Assembly (NCBI GenBank): GCA_014650415.1
Contig: BMUX01000014.1
Coordinates: 61,260 to 125,259, forward strand
DNA from: Streptomyces spiroverticillatus
GTDB taxonomy: Bacteria > Actinomycetota > Actinomycetes > Streptomycetales > Streptomycetaceae
Direction: 5' to 3'
DNA: 64,000 nt
Every line of letters begins with the position of its first letter. Position 1 is the stretch's first letter. A program made the translations under genes and the position numbers. The notes under the pieces were generated by a model. That model saw only the letters and a program-made list of their open reading frames with translations. It had not been told where the DNA came from and ran no database searches. Shown here in pieces: positions 33,476 through 42,498 of the stretch.

Positions 33476-34924
33476 TCAGGTCGCGTCGGCCGCCGCGCCG
33501 AGTTCCACGAGGGTGCGGGCCGCGGACTCCAGGGCGAAGGTCATCGAGCCTCCGTTGGGCTCGAACCCCGCGTGGTCACCGGCGAAGTGGATCCGCCCCT
33601 CGGGCCTGCGGATCACCGGCATCAGGGCGCTGTGCCCGCGTTCGGGCAGGATGTATGCGCCCTCGGCGTAGGGCCGTTGGTCCCAGCAGACGGACGTACC
33701 GGTCTCGAAGTGGTCGCGGGCGCCCGGCAGCATCCGTTCGACCTCGGTCAGGACGAAGTCGAGGCGTTCCTCCTCGGTCATGGCCGCGACCGCCCGGGCC
33801 CGCCACCCCGTCATCAGGCACTCCAGGATCTTGCGGGGGCCCGGGAGTTGCGGGGTGGCGTCGCGTATCCAGCGTATGGGCAGGTCGGTGGAGAAGCTGG
33901 CGTTGTGCTGCGGCCAGAACTGGCGGCGCATCTGGAGGTAGACGCGGACGATCGAGGAGTACTTCACCCGGCGCATCACGTCGTGCTTGGCGTCGGAGAG
34001 GCCCGCCTCGGTGAAGTCGATGTGCCGGATCGTGCTGAACGGGACGGTGACGACGACGCGTTCGGCCTCCCGGGTGTGCAGGCGGCCGTGGGCGAGGAAG
34101 GTGACCCGGGCACGCTCCGCGTCCTGTTCGACGCGCACCACCGGACGGTGGTAGTGGATTCGGCTCTTGAGCCGTTCGGCGAAGGCCTGCGGGAAACGGT
34201 CGGTGCCGTCCTTCACCTTGGCCCAGCGGGGGTCGGCGTTGCCCAGTGAGTGGGGGCTCGCCTCGTGCCGCAGCCAGGACAGTGCCGACGCCGTCTTCAG
34301 GTCGCCGCCGCGCATTTCCAGAAACAGCGGTTCCATGAGGTCGATGGCCGCCTGGGAGGCGCCCCGTTCGGTGAGGACCTCGTGCACGGAGAGCTGGTCG
34401 TAGGGGGCGAGGCGCTGGGTGACCGCCCAGTCGGGGGTGCTCAGATCGGGCTGGAGGCTCTCGGTGACGGCGGTGACGTACCGCTCGATCATGCCGCCGA
34501 CACCGAGGTCCTTCTCGTGGGGGTGCAGGTCAAGACCGGCCCCGGCGACGGAGTCCGGCTCGGGGGTGAAGAAGCCGCCGCGGGCGAAGTAGGAGAACGT
34601 GGTGCCGAAGAGGTCGGCGGTGTCCGTCTCGACGCCGAGTTCGCGCAGGTAGTGCATGGCGTAGTGGCAGTGCGGAGTGAGCGTCATCGCGCCGGCCTCG
34701 GCGTGCAGTCCGTCGGCGAACGGCTCCCTCAAGGTGTACGCGCGCCCGCCGGGCCGGCCGGACGCCTCCAGGACCGTCACCTCGCAGTCCCGGGCGGCGA
34801 GTTCGTGGGCGACGGCAAGTCCGGCGAGTCCGGCGCCGACGACGATGACGGACCGCGGGGGCCGCAGCCCCGGCAGTCCGCTGTCGAAGGCCCGGCGTAC
34901 TTCGGTCTGAGTGGCTTCCCGCAT
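33476..34924 (-). CDS. Flavin-containing amine oxidase
   Basis: 482 residues. The FAD loop VIVVGAGLAGLAVAHELAARDCEVTVLEASGRPGG is at about 25-59. A second FAD-binding block, GRIHFAGDHAGFEPNGGSMTFALESA, is near the C terminus, as in monoamine and L-amino acid oxidases. It would oxidise an amine or amino acid to an imine with release of peroxide. There is no signal peptide. It lies on the minus strand after an aromatic amino acid decarboxylase, 161 bp apart, so the pair could decarboxylate and then deaminate one substrate (inference). The ATG at 34924 has CGGAG upstream; a GTG at 34966 is possible. Membership of the PBD cluster is doubtful because of the terminator between them. Confidence 0.85.
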   Translation of the reverse strand: MREATQTEVRRAFDSGLPGLRPPRSVIVVGAGLAGLAVAHELAARDCEVTVLEASGRPGGRAYTLREPFADGLHAEAGAMTLTPHCHYAMHYLRELGVETDTADLFGTTFSYFARGGFFTPEPDSVAGAGLDLHPHEKDLGVGGMIERYVTAVTESLQPDLSTPDWAVTQRLAPYDQLSVHEVLTERGASQAAIDLMEPLFLEMRGGDLKTASALSWLRHEASPHSLGNADPRWAKVKDGTDRFPQAFAERLKSRIHYHRPVVRVEQDAERARVTFLAHGRLHTREAERVVVTVPFSTIRHIDFTEAGLSDAKHDVMRRVKYSSIVRVYLQMRRQFWPQHNASFSTDLPIRWIRDATPQLPGPRKILECLMTGWRARAVAAMTEEERLDFVLTEVERMLPGARDHFETGTSVCWDQRPYAEGAYILPERGHSALMPVIRRPEGRIHFAGDHAGFEPNGGSMTFALESAARTLVELGAAADAT

Positions 34925-35085
34925 GGCGTGCTCCGTTTCCCTGGTCCGGTGGTTCGCCTGCTCCACGTCCGGGTCGCTCAGGGGCTCCGTGGTCGCACAC
35001 CCGTACCCGTGACGTTCTTCCCTCGCCTACCACCTGCCGCCGGGGCCATGTGTCCGTCCTGCTCCGCCTTCTCCCCGCGAACCGG

Positions 35086-36597
35086 CTATGCGGTGCTGAG
35101 GTGTTGGGCGGCGGCCCGGACTTCTTCCAGGAGGGTGTCCACGTCGTCGGCGGTGGTGAGGTAGTTGCAGAAGCAGGCCCGCAGGACCGTTTCGCCGTCG
35201 TGGCAGACGGTGGCGAGGTAGGCGTGGCCGCGGGCCTGGACGCGTGCGGCCACCGCCGTGTGCAGGTCCGCCCGCGCCTCCGGTCGGTCCAAAGCCGTAC
35301 CGGCTGCCAGGCGGAAGCAGACGACGGGCAGCGGGCCGTCGCTGCACAGTTCCAGTGCGGGGTGTGCCTGGACGCGTCGGCTCAGGTACCGGGCGAGGTC
35401 CTGGTAGTGCTGAAGGAGGCTGCTCACGCCGGCGCGGCCGAGCTGGTGGAGGGTGGCCCAGAGGGTGAGCGCGCGGGTTCCGGGCCGGGTGAGCTCGATC
35501 GTGTAGTCGGACATCCAGGGCCAGTCCTGGTCGCCGTCGAGGTAGGAGGCGCGGTACGTGAACGCCTCGCGCAGCCGGTCCGGGTCGGTGACGAGGGCGG
35601 CGCCGCAACCGACCGGTACGGACAGGGTCTTGTGCGGGTCGACGGTGAGCGAGTCGAGGTCGGCGACGCCCCGGTAGAGCGGGGCCAGTTCGGGAACCAT
35701 GGCACCGAGTCCGCCCCAGGCGCCGTCGGCGTGGTGCCACATGCCCCGGCTGCGGCACACCTGGGTGATGGCCTCGATCGGGTCGACGGCACCGCTGGCG
35801 GTGCTGCCCAAATTCGACACGACGCAGAACGGCAGCAGTCCGCTCGCGAGGTCGGCGTCGATCATCGCCTTCAATGCCTCGACGTCCATGCGCCGCTCGG
35901 CGGTGGTGGGCACGGCCCGCAGCCGCCACGGAGGCAGGCCGATCGTGGCGGCCGCCTTCGCGACCGACATGTGGGCCTGGTCGCTGTGGTAGGCGGTCAG
36001 ACGGGCGTGGGCCTGGTCGTAGGCGGGGCCGTCGGTCGCCTCGTGCCCGCGCAGGAACCAGGTGCGGGCGGCTCCCAGGCACAGCAGGTTGGCCATCGAG
36101 CCGCCGCTGGTCAGCACCCCGCCCGTGGCGGGTGCCATGCCCGCCAGGGCAGCCAGGTCCCGGACCACCCCGCGTTCCAGGTCCATCAGCGCGTGCTCGC
36201 CCATGCCGCAGGTCGCGTTGACGGCGGTGGCCAGCAGCTCGGCGATCACCCCGGCCGGGGACGGCGGCGAGTTGATCCAGGCGAAGAAGGCGGGGTGGCC
36301 ATTGCCTGTCGGGTACGGGGCCACAGCCTGCCCGACGAACTCCAGCAGCGCCCCCAGGTCTTGGCCCTCCTGCGGCATCCCTCCCTCTGCCAGGGCCCGC
36401 CGGTGCTCCAGAGGGACGGGCTGTGCCACCGGCCGCTGTCTGATCCGGCTCAGATAGTCGGCGACCCAGTCGGCCGCGACGACCAGTTCGTCACGGAACT
36501 TTTTCGGATCCACGGCAAGCGGCCCGGTCCCGTCCCCGGGGTCCGGCAAGGACACGGACAAGAGGGGGAGGCCAGGGGACTCGGGCGGTGTCAGCAT
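35086..36597 (-). CDS. PLP-dependent (group II) aromatic/acidic amino acid decarboxylase
   Basis: 503 residues. Group II decarboxylase marks: YPTGNGHPAFFAWINSPPSP (about 94-113), TSGGSMANLLCLGAART (about 163-179), HADGAWGG (about 290-297) and the PLP lysine in DPHKTLSVP (about 320). Family members act on DOPA, tyrosine, tryptophan, histidine or glutamate; the exact substrate cannot be read. It sits upstream of the amine oxidase on the same strand. The start is uncertain: ATG 36597 has no good ribosome site, and GTG 36678 would add 27 residues. Confidence 0.85.
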   Translation of the reverse strand: MLTPPESPGLPLLSVSLPDPGDGTGPLAVDPKKFRDELVVAADWVADYLSRIRQRPVAQPVPLEHRRALAEGGMPQEGQDLGALLEFVGQAVAPYPTGNGHPAFFAWINSPPSPAGVIAELLATAVNATCGMGEHALMDLERGVVRDLAALAGMAPATGGVLTSGGSMANLLCLGAARTWFLRGHEATDGPAYDQAHARLTAYHSDQAHMSVAKAAATIGLPPWRLRAVPTTAERRMDVEALKAMIDADLASGLLPFCVVSNLGSTASGAVDPIEAITQVCRSRGMWHHADGAWGGLGAMVPELAPLYRGVADLDSLTVDPHKTLSVPVGCGAALVTDPDRLREAFTYRASYLDGDQDWPWMSDYTIELTRPGTRALTLWATLHQLGRAGVSSLLQHYQDLARYLSRRVQAHPALELCSDGPLPVVCFRLAAGTALDRPEARADLHTAVAARVQARGHAYLATVCHDGETVLRACFCNYLTTADDVDTLLEEVRAAAQHLSTA

Positions 36598-36770
36598 CTG
36601 TGGGTCGCGCTTTCGCTCAGGAGGTCGGCCGAACAGCCGTGATCCAGAACGACCCCCGTCAGCATCGGTAACGGCCACGACGTCCAGGACGGTGACGGCC
36701 CGTGCGCGCGCTTTCGGGGGGCCGCCGTCCCGTCAGGCTGTAAGGGGGCAGGGCCGTCGCGCGTGGTGGG

Positions 36771-37262
36771 TCACGGGAGTTCGTGGACGAAGTGGTAATG
36801 CCGGCCGATTCCGGGGACGGTGTACTGGTCCCCGACGGCCGTGAAGCCGTGGTGCCGGTAGAAGCCGGCTGCGGCAAGCCGGCCGCTGCACCAGACCAGC
36901 CGGCCCCCGCGGCTCGCGCAGGCATCCAGGCCGGCGCGCAGGACGGCTCCGCCGAAGCCCTGTCCGCGTACGTGCGGGGCGCTGGCCATCTTCCGCAGTC
37001 GCCACACGCCGCGGGCGTCGAAGGCGGCCATCGCGGGAGTGTCGGGGAGGCCCTCGGTGCTGAAGGTCGCGCAGGCGGCGAGTGTGCCGTCGTCCAGGTG
37101 GGCGGCGAGGTGGAAGGTGTCGGGCATCAGGTCGGCATCGGTCAGGGCGCTCTCGCGAGGCTTTCCGGGACGCAGGACCTGCTGGCGGAGGTCCAGGATC
37201 TCGTCGACCGAAGCGGTGGTGACGTACACGGTGCCGCCTTTCTTGTCGTGTGTGGTCATCAT
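36771..37262 (-). CDS. GNAT-family N-acetyltransferase
   Basis: 163 residues with the GNAT core: LAAHLDDGTLAACATF, then WRLRKMASAPHVRGQGFGGAVLRAGLDAC, in which VRGQGFGG is the acetyl-CoA pyrophosphate loop (about 101-108). The end reads FYRHHGFTAVGDQY. The acceptor is unknown. It shares the strand with the decarboxylase gene but is 173 bp away. The start is uncertain: two adjacent ATGs at 37262 and 37259 sit right against GGAGGG, and an in-frame GTG 10 codons downstream has better spacing. Confidence 0.85.
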   Translation of the reverse strand: MMTTHDKKGGTVYVTTASVDEILDLRQQVLRPGKPRESALTDADLMPDTFHLAAHLDDGTLAACATFSTEGLPDTPAMAAFDARGVWRLRKMASAPHVRGQGFGGAVLRAGLDACASRGGRLVWCSGRLAAAGFYRHHGFTAVGDQYTVPGIGRHYHFVHELP

Positions 37263-37709
37263 CCCTCCGACGGGTCTTTCGGTCGCGAAGCGCGGGCGAA
37301 GGCACCGGTCGTGCCGGTCGGCGTCTCCGTCGGCCCCGCGGCGACGCACGCGCCGGTCGTCTGCGGGCAGGAGCGGTCGCCGAGGCGGTCTGTACGTTGC
37401 CGGGGTGCCCGGCCGGACGCGGCGGACGGCAGGGGGAGAGCGACGGAGCGCCAGGATCCCGGCCGGTGCGACCGGGACCCTGTCTGCCGTTGCCGTCGCG
37501 GCCCTCAGCCGGGGTGGGAAGGCGCCGGGGCCCGGGACGTGATCGGCCCGCCGCGTGATGCGGGGGCCACCTGGTGGGACGAACGGCAGCTCGACCCCAG
37601 CCCCGAGGCGGACAGCCTGAACGCGGTGCTGCGTCGCGTCGCGTCGAGGCGGGGCCGCCCGTGCTGGATTAGCCCTCCGGGTTCGAGCCGGGGGCGGGTA
37701 CGTTCCGGG
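37263..37709. other. Intergenic, 447 bp
   Basis: No convincing gene. A short stretch near 37665-37695 looks like a tRNA T-arm (GGTTCGAGCC), but the flanking stem does not pair properly. Confidence 0.6.
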
Positions 37710-38024
37710 TCAGCTCGCTTCGGTCCGCTCCGCGTCGGCGGTTCGCTCGTACTCGGCCTGCGCCGTTGCGAGCAAGCGCCGCCACGACGTCACCAGAGGC
37801 CGGCGACGCAACAGAGCACGCCTCTCCCGCTCGGTCATGCCGCCCCAGACACCATGCTCGATCCGGTGATCCAGCGCATGGGCCAGGCAGACGGTCCGTA
37901 CGGGACATCCACCGCAGAGCGCCTTCACCTGGTTCTGGGCCGCTCCCTCGACAAAGAGCGTGTCCGGATCGGTGGTCCGGCACTTGGCCGCCACCATCCA
38001 CCGCTCGCCCGTACTTTCCGTCAC
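37710..38024 (-). CDS. WhiB-like (Wbl) iron-sulfur transcription factor
   Basis: 104 residues. Four cysteines at 15, 37, 40 and 46 give the Wbl spacing C-x21-C-x2-C-x5-C for a [4Fe-4S] cluster. It is followed by the HGVWGG turn (about 60-65) and a basic tail with RERRALLRRRP. Wbl proteins bind the domain 4 region of the principal sigma factor and control development, redox response and antibiotic genes. Its place beside the PBD region makes a regulatory link possible but unproven. The GTG at 38024 follows GGGGAGG at good distance. Confidence 0.93.
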   Translation of the reverse strand: MTESTGERWMVAAKCRTTDPDTLFVEGAAQNQVKALCGGCPVRTVCLAHALDHRIEHGVWGGMTERERRALLRRRPLVTSWRRLLATAQAEYERTADAERTEAS

Positions 38025-38239
38025 GGCGCCGCACCTCCCCTGTCCGACCTTCCCCGCCCGACCGATGCGGGAGGCAAGTGCCAATGAACCTATGCCAGTT
38101 GAACGCAGAGTGAAACGTCCGGGGCACAGGGGAATCACTTGGGGTGACCATCTGCACATCAGTACGAGAAAGTAGGGGCGTGCGCACCCCGCCCACGGGC
38201 GAGGTGCGAATCCGCTCCGCGACGTCCGCGCCGCCCGGT

Positions 38240-39028
38240 TCAGCCCTGCGGGAACGCCCCGGTGACGAGCTTCTCGCGCAGCACCTGCCACTGCGCCGCC
38301 ATGTCGTGCACCAGGTACAGGTCTCTGCGTCGGGTCCACGGCTGGCCCGATTTCGGGTCGTAGGTGTGCGGCATGGTGTGGCCCTGCGGGGCGTACGCCT
38401 TCATCCCGCGGTCTCGTGTGGTCTGCACACATCGCTTGATGTGGTCGCGGAAGCCGACCACCCCTGCGGTGCCGACGCCTCCGGGCAGGTGCTCCCGGGC
38501 CTTGGCGACCTGTGCGGCAACGCCGTCGGTGCTCAGATAGGTGATCGTGCCGTCGGGTGCGACGACCGGCTCGATCGAGATGACGTGCCGCATGCGGTAC
38601 TTGGATTCGAGGAAGCGCGCGATCTCCCACTGCGCGTACACCGGGATCGTGCGGTGCCTGCGGATGCGCGCGACGGTGTCGGCGAGTTCCTCGTTCACCG
38701 GACCCGGTTCGGGGCGGACCTTCGTCGGGTCTCCTCCGCCTGCCGGGGGCCGGTTCCCGAACCCGTACGCGACGAGGAAGTCCAGCTTTCGCAGGGGCGC
38801 GGTCTCGGGGTGCCAGTCGAATCCGACATCGTGCACGTGCGGGACGAGGGAGCGCGCGGCGGCCCTGTCGTCGAGTTCGGCAGTCAGCACCGCAAGCATG
38901 CGTCGGGTCAACTCGTCGGGGGCGGGTCCGTGCCCGGGGTGCTCCTGCGCGGTGGCCGGGGACGTGCCGAGTGCTGCGGGCACCGCGAGGGCGGCGGCCA
39001 GCGCGGTCACGACGTCGCGTCGTTGCAT
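38240..39028 (-). CDS. Exported protein with Tat-like signal, unknown function
   Basis: 262 residues. The N terminus MQRRDVVTALAAALAVPAALG has paired arginines before a hydrophobic stretch and an Ala-rich cleavage region (ATAQE, about residue 29), as in Tat or Sec signal peptides. The mature part has HVHDVGFDWHPET, WEIARFLESKYRMRHVISIEP and HTMPHTYDPKSGQPWT. I do not recognise a catalytic family. Several His and Asp residues could bind metal. It is followed by the wbl gene on the same strand after 215 bp. Confidence 0.7.
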   Translation of the reverse strand: MQRRDVVTALAAALAVPAALGTSPATAQEHPGHGPAPDELTRRMLAVLTAELDDRAAARSLVPHVHDVGFDWHPETAPLRKLDFLVAYGFGNRPPAGGGDPTKVRPEPGPVNEELADTVARIRRHRTIPVYAQWEIARFLESKYRMRHVISIEPVVAPDGTITYLSTDGVAAQVAKAREHLPGGVGTAGVVGFRDHIKRCVQTTRDRGMKAYAPQGHTMPHTYDPKSGQPWTRRRDLYLVHDMAAQWQVLREKLVTGAFPQG

Positions 39029-39531
39029 GGTGAGGGGGAGGCCTTTCTCCAGAGGACGCCAGAAGGGCGGTGGACCTCGACCGTTGCGGTTGTGGGGGAC
39101 GTACGGCTGAACGCGACGGGGCGTCCTCGTGTCGGACGCACGGCATCGGGAGGTCGCCCTGCCGCGGCCTTCAATCTCGTCCGGCGGCCGGCCGGGCCGC
39201 CGGAGCGGTTGAGGTCGGGCGGGGGGGGGCGACGACCGCCGGAACTCTTCAACGCGGTGCGCCGGTGATCCCCCCCCCGGGCGCAAAGCCCCCTTCGCAC
39301 GGCGACGACCGGCCCCCACGCCTGCCGACGCGGGGAACAGGACGGGCCGACCGGCCGGAAGGGGCCTGCCGGCCCGGCCCGTTCGGCCGAGGTCCGGACC
39401 GTCCGGCCCCTCCCCCATCAGCGGCACCGGCCCGACGGTGGAGGCAGGAGGACAGCGTTCCCCCGGCCGTGGCCGGGGAACCGCGAGGGTCCGCGCACTG
39501 TCGTGCCAGTGCCTGCCGGAAGGGGCCGACG
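39029..39531. other. Intergenic with paired G9 and C9 tracts
   Basis: 503 bp without a gene. G9 at 39221-39229 and C9 at 39270-39278 face each other about 40 nt apart and could form a hairpin. Such tracts also slip easily in replication and sequencing. Confidence 0.6.
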
Positions 39532-39723
39532 ATGAAGAACGCGCCTTGCCACTACGGTCGCCACGCTCTTCTGGCTGCGTTCCTCGTGCTGGTCGCGACG
39601 GCCTGCGGGGAGCCCTACGGAGGAGTGATTGTCCTCGCCGCCTTCCTTGTCTGCCTCGTGCTCCTCGGATTCAGCGGCAGCAGCGGTGCACCGAGGAGCG
39701 GTCACGGGCCGCGCCGCGGCTGA
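39532..39723 (+). CDS. Small membrane or lipoprotein, unknown function
   Basis: 63 residues. A hydrophobic N-terminal stretch ends in a lipobox-like VATAC (Cys at about residue 26), followed by a second hydrophobic segment GVIVLAAFLVCLVLLGF and a Gly/Ser/Arg-rich tail. It could be a lipoprotein or a two-pass membrane peptide. GGAAGGGG precedes the ATG at good distance, which supports expression. No family is recognised. Confidence 0.65.
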   Translation: MKNAPCHYGRHALLAAFLVLVATACGEPYGGVIVLAAFLVCLVLLGFSGSSGAPRSGHGPRRG

Positions 39724-39751
39724 GCCGGTGGCCCCGCACGGTGCTGCTCAG

Positions 39752-42217
39752 TCACCGCTCCCGCAAGACGGCCGGCGACACGGACGGGGCCGGCAGCCCC
39801 AGGGCGGCCATCTCCTTCCTCGCCTCGTCCGTGAGCGGCACTCCCCAGGCCGCGTAGAACGCGGTGAGGTCCTGCCCGGCGACGCGGCTGGTCAGGACGG
39901 CCAGGTTCCGCCAGCGGTCGCTGCCCTGCATCGGGTGCTCGCGCAGGCTCCGCTGCGCCCGCGGCCAGAAGTCGTCCCCGTACTGGAGGGTCAACTGCTG
40001 GAGCATCACCAGCCGTTCGAAGGCGTCGAAGGTCTTCTCGAACTCCACGCCCGGCGTGCCGACCTTCTTCAGCGCCCGGTCGTACACGGGTTCCGTCACC
40101 AGCCGCGAGCGCTGCTGGAAGGCCTTCTGCACGGCCAGCGAGAAGACGTTCACCGACACCTCTGTCAGGGCCGACGGCTGCACCGCCCGCTGCTGGCGCT
40201 TGTGCCCCTGCTCGTGCCACACGCCCCAGCCGGCCTGCGCGCTGTCCGCGATCCACGGCGAGGAGTCGTACTGGAAACCCATGTACGCGTCCGCCGCGAA
40301 GGCCGAGCCGATGCGCCTCTCCACCTCGACGTAGTGGTACGGGAACACTCCCGGCGCGTGCTGCGGGGTGCTGCCGTCCAGCCCGGCCGCGCGGTCCTCC
40401 AGGGCGCGTGCGCACTCCAGGTGGCGCAGCAGCGCGTCGGGCCCCGCCTCCGCGTGCCGTGCGGCCGTCTCCCGGGAGAGCGTCACCAGCGTGCGCCCGC
40501 CCGTCAGTTCGGCGTACCGGGAGGTGCCGGCAGCGAGCTCGGCACGCCACTGGGCGGCAGTCGTGCGGCCGAGCCGGAACACCGGTACGGGCTCCGCGTC
40601 ACCGGACAGCGTCACCGTGACCCGTGCGGAATCCGGCCCGTCGAAGGCCAGGTACACCATTCCGCCGCGCCGGTCGGTGATCTGCGTGGTGCCCGGGGAG
40701 GTGAGCGGGTGTGCGCGTGCGACAGGAGCGGGCCAGGCCACCGGCGGGCCGATCCGCACCCGCAGCGCCCCTTGCGCCGCCCCGGCGCCGACCGCCACGT
40801 TCAGCGTGCCGCCCGGCGGCAGGTGAAGTCCCGTCGGTCGCACGTCGGACGGTGCCAGATTCAGCCCCAGCCGTTCCTGCTCCGCCTCGGCCGAGGGGTG
40901 CCCGGTCAGGGTCACGGTGTACGGCGTACCACGCACCGGTGCGGGCAGTGCCAGGTCGGGAGCCTCCGTGGAGACGGGGCAGGCCGTGGCCTCCAGTGTG
41001 CCCGCCGCTCCCGGTGCCGACTCCGTTCCGTCCGCCGACAGCGCCGTCACCCGGTACCGGTACTTTCCACCGGGGCCCACCCCTGCGTCCGTGTAGGACG
41101 TGCCCGCCGTGGTGGCGATCCGCCCGCCGTCCCGGTAGACCGCGTAGGACGCCGGTCGCGCGCCTTCCCCGGGGGCCGCCCAGGTCAGCCGGGCCGACGT
41201 GGGTGTCAGCGCGGTTGCCCGCACCTCGCCGGGCGCCGCCGGAGGGACCGTGGGGTGCGGCGAGGTGCGGGGAGGATGCGGCTTCCACTGCTGGTTGGTG
41301 TCGCCGTGGTAGCGGTACAGACCCGCGTAGGAGCTGTTGCGGGCGTGATCGAGCGCGCGGGAGGGATCGGCGGCCCAGCGCAGGGCGCCGGTCTGTGCGT
41401 CGTACTGCCAGCGCATCCGGTCGGAGCCGTCGTCCACCAGGCGTGCCACGGGCGCCCCGCCGCCTCCGTCCTCGATGCCGAGCACACGGTAGGGCGCCTC
41501 AGCGGTCAGCACCCGGCCGTCCGCCACCACCCACCTCTGCCCAAACGGAGTGACCTGACCGGCCTCCGACGCACACGGCTCCACCGTCACGGCCTCGTTC
41601 GGCACCGCGTACCCGGCGAGGGTCAGACACCGCCCGTCCACCCGGAGTTCGGTCGCCGCGTCGTGGGGGCGCGGTGCTGCCGCCTCCTCGGCGGCCGGGG
41701 TGAACTCCCACTTCTGGTTGTCGCCCGTGCCGGCGCTGTAGAGCGCCGGGTAGTCGTCGGAGGTGTGGTAGTCGAGGACCATGGAGGTGCCCGCCCACGC
41801 CAGACGGCGCTCGGGACCGTACGTCCACCCTCCCTGTGCCTGTGCGGCGGGCACCAGAACGGTCCGTGTGCTGCGTGCCGCCTTGGCGCCACCGGGCACC
41901 GAGAGCTCCTGGGGGCGTCCTGATCCGTCCGGGACGGCGCTGCCGATCACGCCCGTCGCGGCGTCGAACCGCCACCGCTGGGTCTGCGGGGTCGGTTCGC
42001 CCAGGGTGGACCGGCAGGAGGCCAGCCAGGTCCGGCCGCCGTCGTCGGCCGTCAGGCACTGGGTGCCGAAGACTCGCAACTCGCTCCAGCCGGCAGCAGA
42101 TGCCGACGGCGGGGCGGCACGGACCGGGCCCGTGGCGGCGGCCGCCAGGACGAGGGCGCACAGGGGAGGCAGCAGCCGGGACACTCTTCGGACCGGCCCC
42201 TGAGGGGTGAGCAGCAT
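39752..42217 (-). CDS. Secreted M60-like (enhancin-type) zinc metallopeptidase with ricin-type lectin and FN3 domains
   Basis: 821 residues. A signal peptide (about 1-35, ending VRAAPP) is followed by two ricin B-type beta-trefoil stretches (about 45-185 and 190-315) with repeated CLT and QxW motifs (QRW, QKW, NQQW). A fibronectin III domain (about 325-415) comes next, then the peptidase. The zinc site HEQGH is at about residue 667, with a Glu (TEVSVN) about 15 residues later as third ligand, the gluzincin layout of M60. M60 enzymes cleave glycoproteins such as mucins, and the lectin domains fit a glycan-bearing substrate. The ATG at 42217 is the natural start. Confidence 0.88.
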   Translation of the reverse strand: MLLTPQGPVRRVSRLLPPLCALVLAAAATGPVRAAPPSASAAGWSELRVFGTQCLTADDGGRTWLASCRSTLGEPTPQTQRWRFDAATGVIGSAVPDGSGRPQELSVPGGAKAARSTRTVLVPAAQAQGGWTYGPERRLAWAGTSMVLDYHTSDDYPALYSAGTGDNQKWEFTPAAEEAAAPRPHDAATELRVDGRCLTLAGYAVPNEAVTVEPCASEAGQVTPFGQRWVVADGRVLTAEAPYRVLGIEDGGGGAPVARLVDDGSDRMRWQYDAQTGALRWAADPSRALDHARNSSYAGLYRYHGDTNQQWKPHPPRTSPHPTVPPAAPGEVRATALTPTSARLTWAAPGEGARPASYAVYRDGGRIATTAGTSYTDAGVGPGGKYRYRVTALSADGTESAPGAAGTLEATACPVSTEAPDLALPAPVRGTPYTVTLTGHPSAEAEQERLGLNLAPSDVRPTGLHLPPGGTLNVAVGAGAAQGALRVRIGPPVAWPAPVARAHPLTSPGTTQITDRRGGMVYLAFDGPDSARVTVTLSGDAEPVPVFRLGRTTAAQWRAELAAGTSRYAELTGGRTLVTLSRETAARHAEAGPDALLRHLECARALEDRAAGLDGSTPQHAPGVFPYHYVEVERRIGSAFAADAYMGFQYDSSPWIADSAQAGWGVWHEQGHKRQQRAVQPSALTEVSVNVFSLAVQKAFQQRSRLVTEPVYDRALKKVGTPGVEFEKTFDAFERLVMLQQLTLQYGDDFWPRAQRSLREHPMQGSDRWRNLAVLTSRVAGQDLTAFYAAWGVPLTDEARKEMAALGLPAPSVSPAVLRER

Positions 42218-42498
42218 GGACGATCTCCTGGGACTTCGCGGGACGGACGTATGCGCGCCCGCAGCCGCCCGAGATCACCCGGGGCGCCGACGCCACCCGA
42301 ACTCCGTGGTGTCCGGGCACCTCACGATCGACGGGCCTTCGGCCCCGGGGCCCACCGACACCAGCGGGAGACTCCGCAGATCACTCCAGCGGGTGCCACG
42401 GGGCTCCCGGATGCTCCGGCGGCGCGGCCCGGTACGGCCGAGCGGGTGAAGTTCCCCGGCGGACCGCGACGTACCTCCGTGATGATTGTCGTACGCAC

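Noticed and set aside
37660..37700. tRNA-like T-arm, possible att site
   Set aside because: The stem does not pair and no acceptor or anticodon arm can be drawn.
42207..42449. Plus-strand ORF upstream of the HTH gene
   Set aside because: Random Arg/Pro/Ser-rich composition; antisense to the leader and 5' end of the M60 gene.
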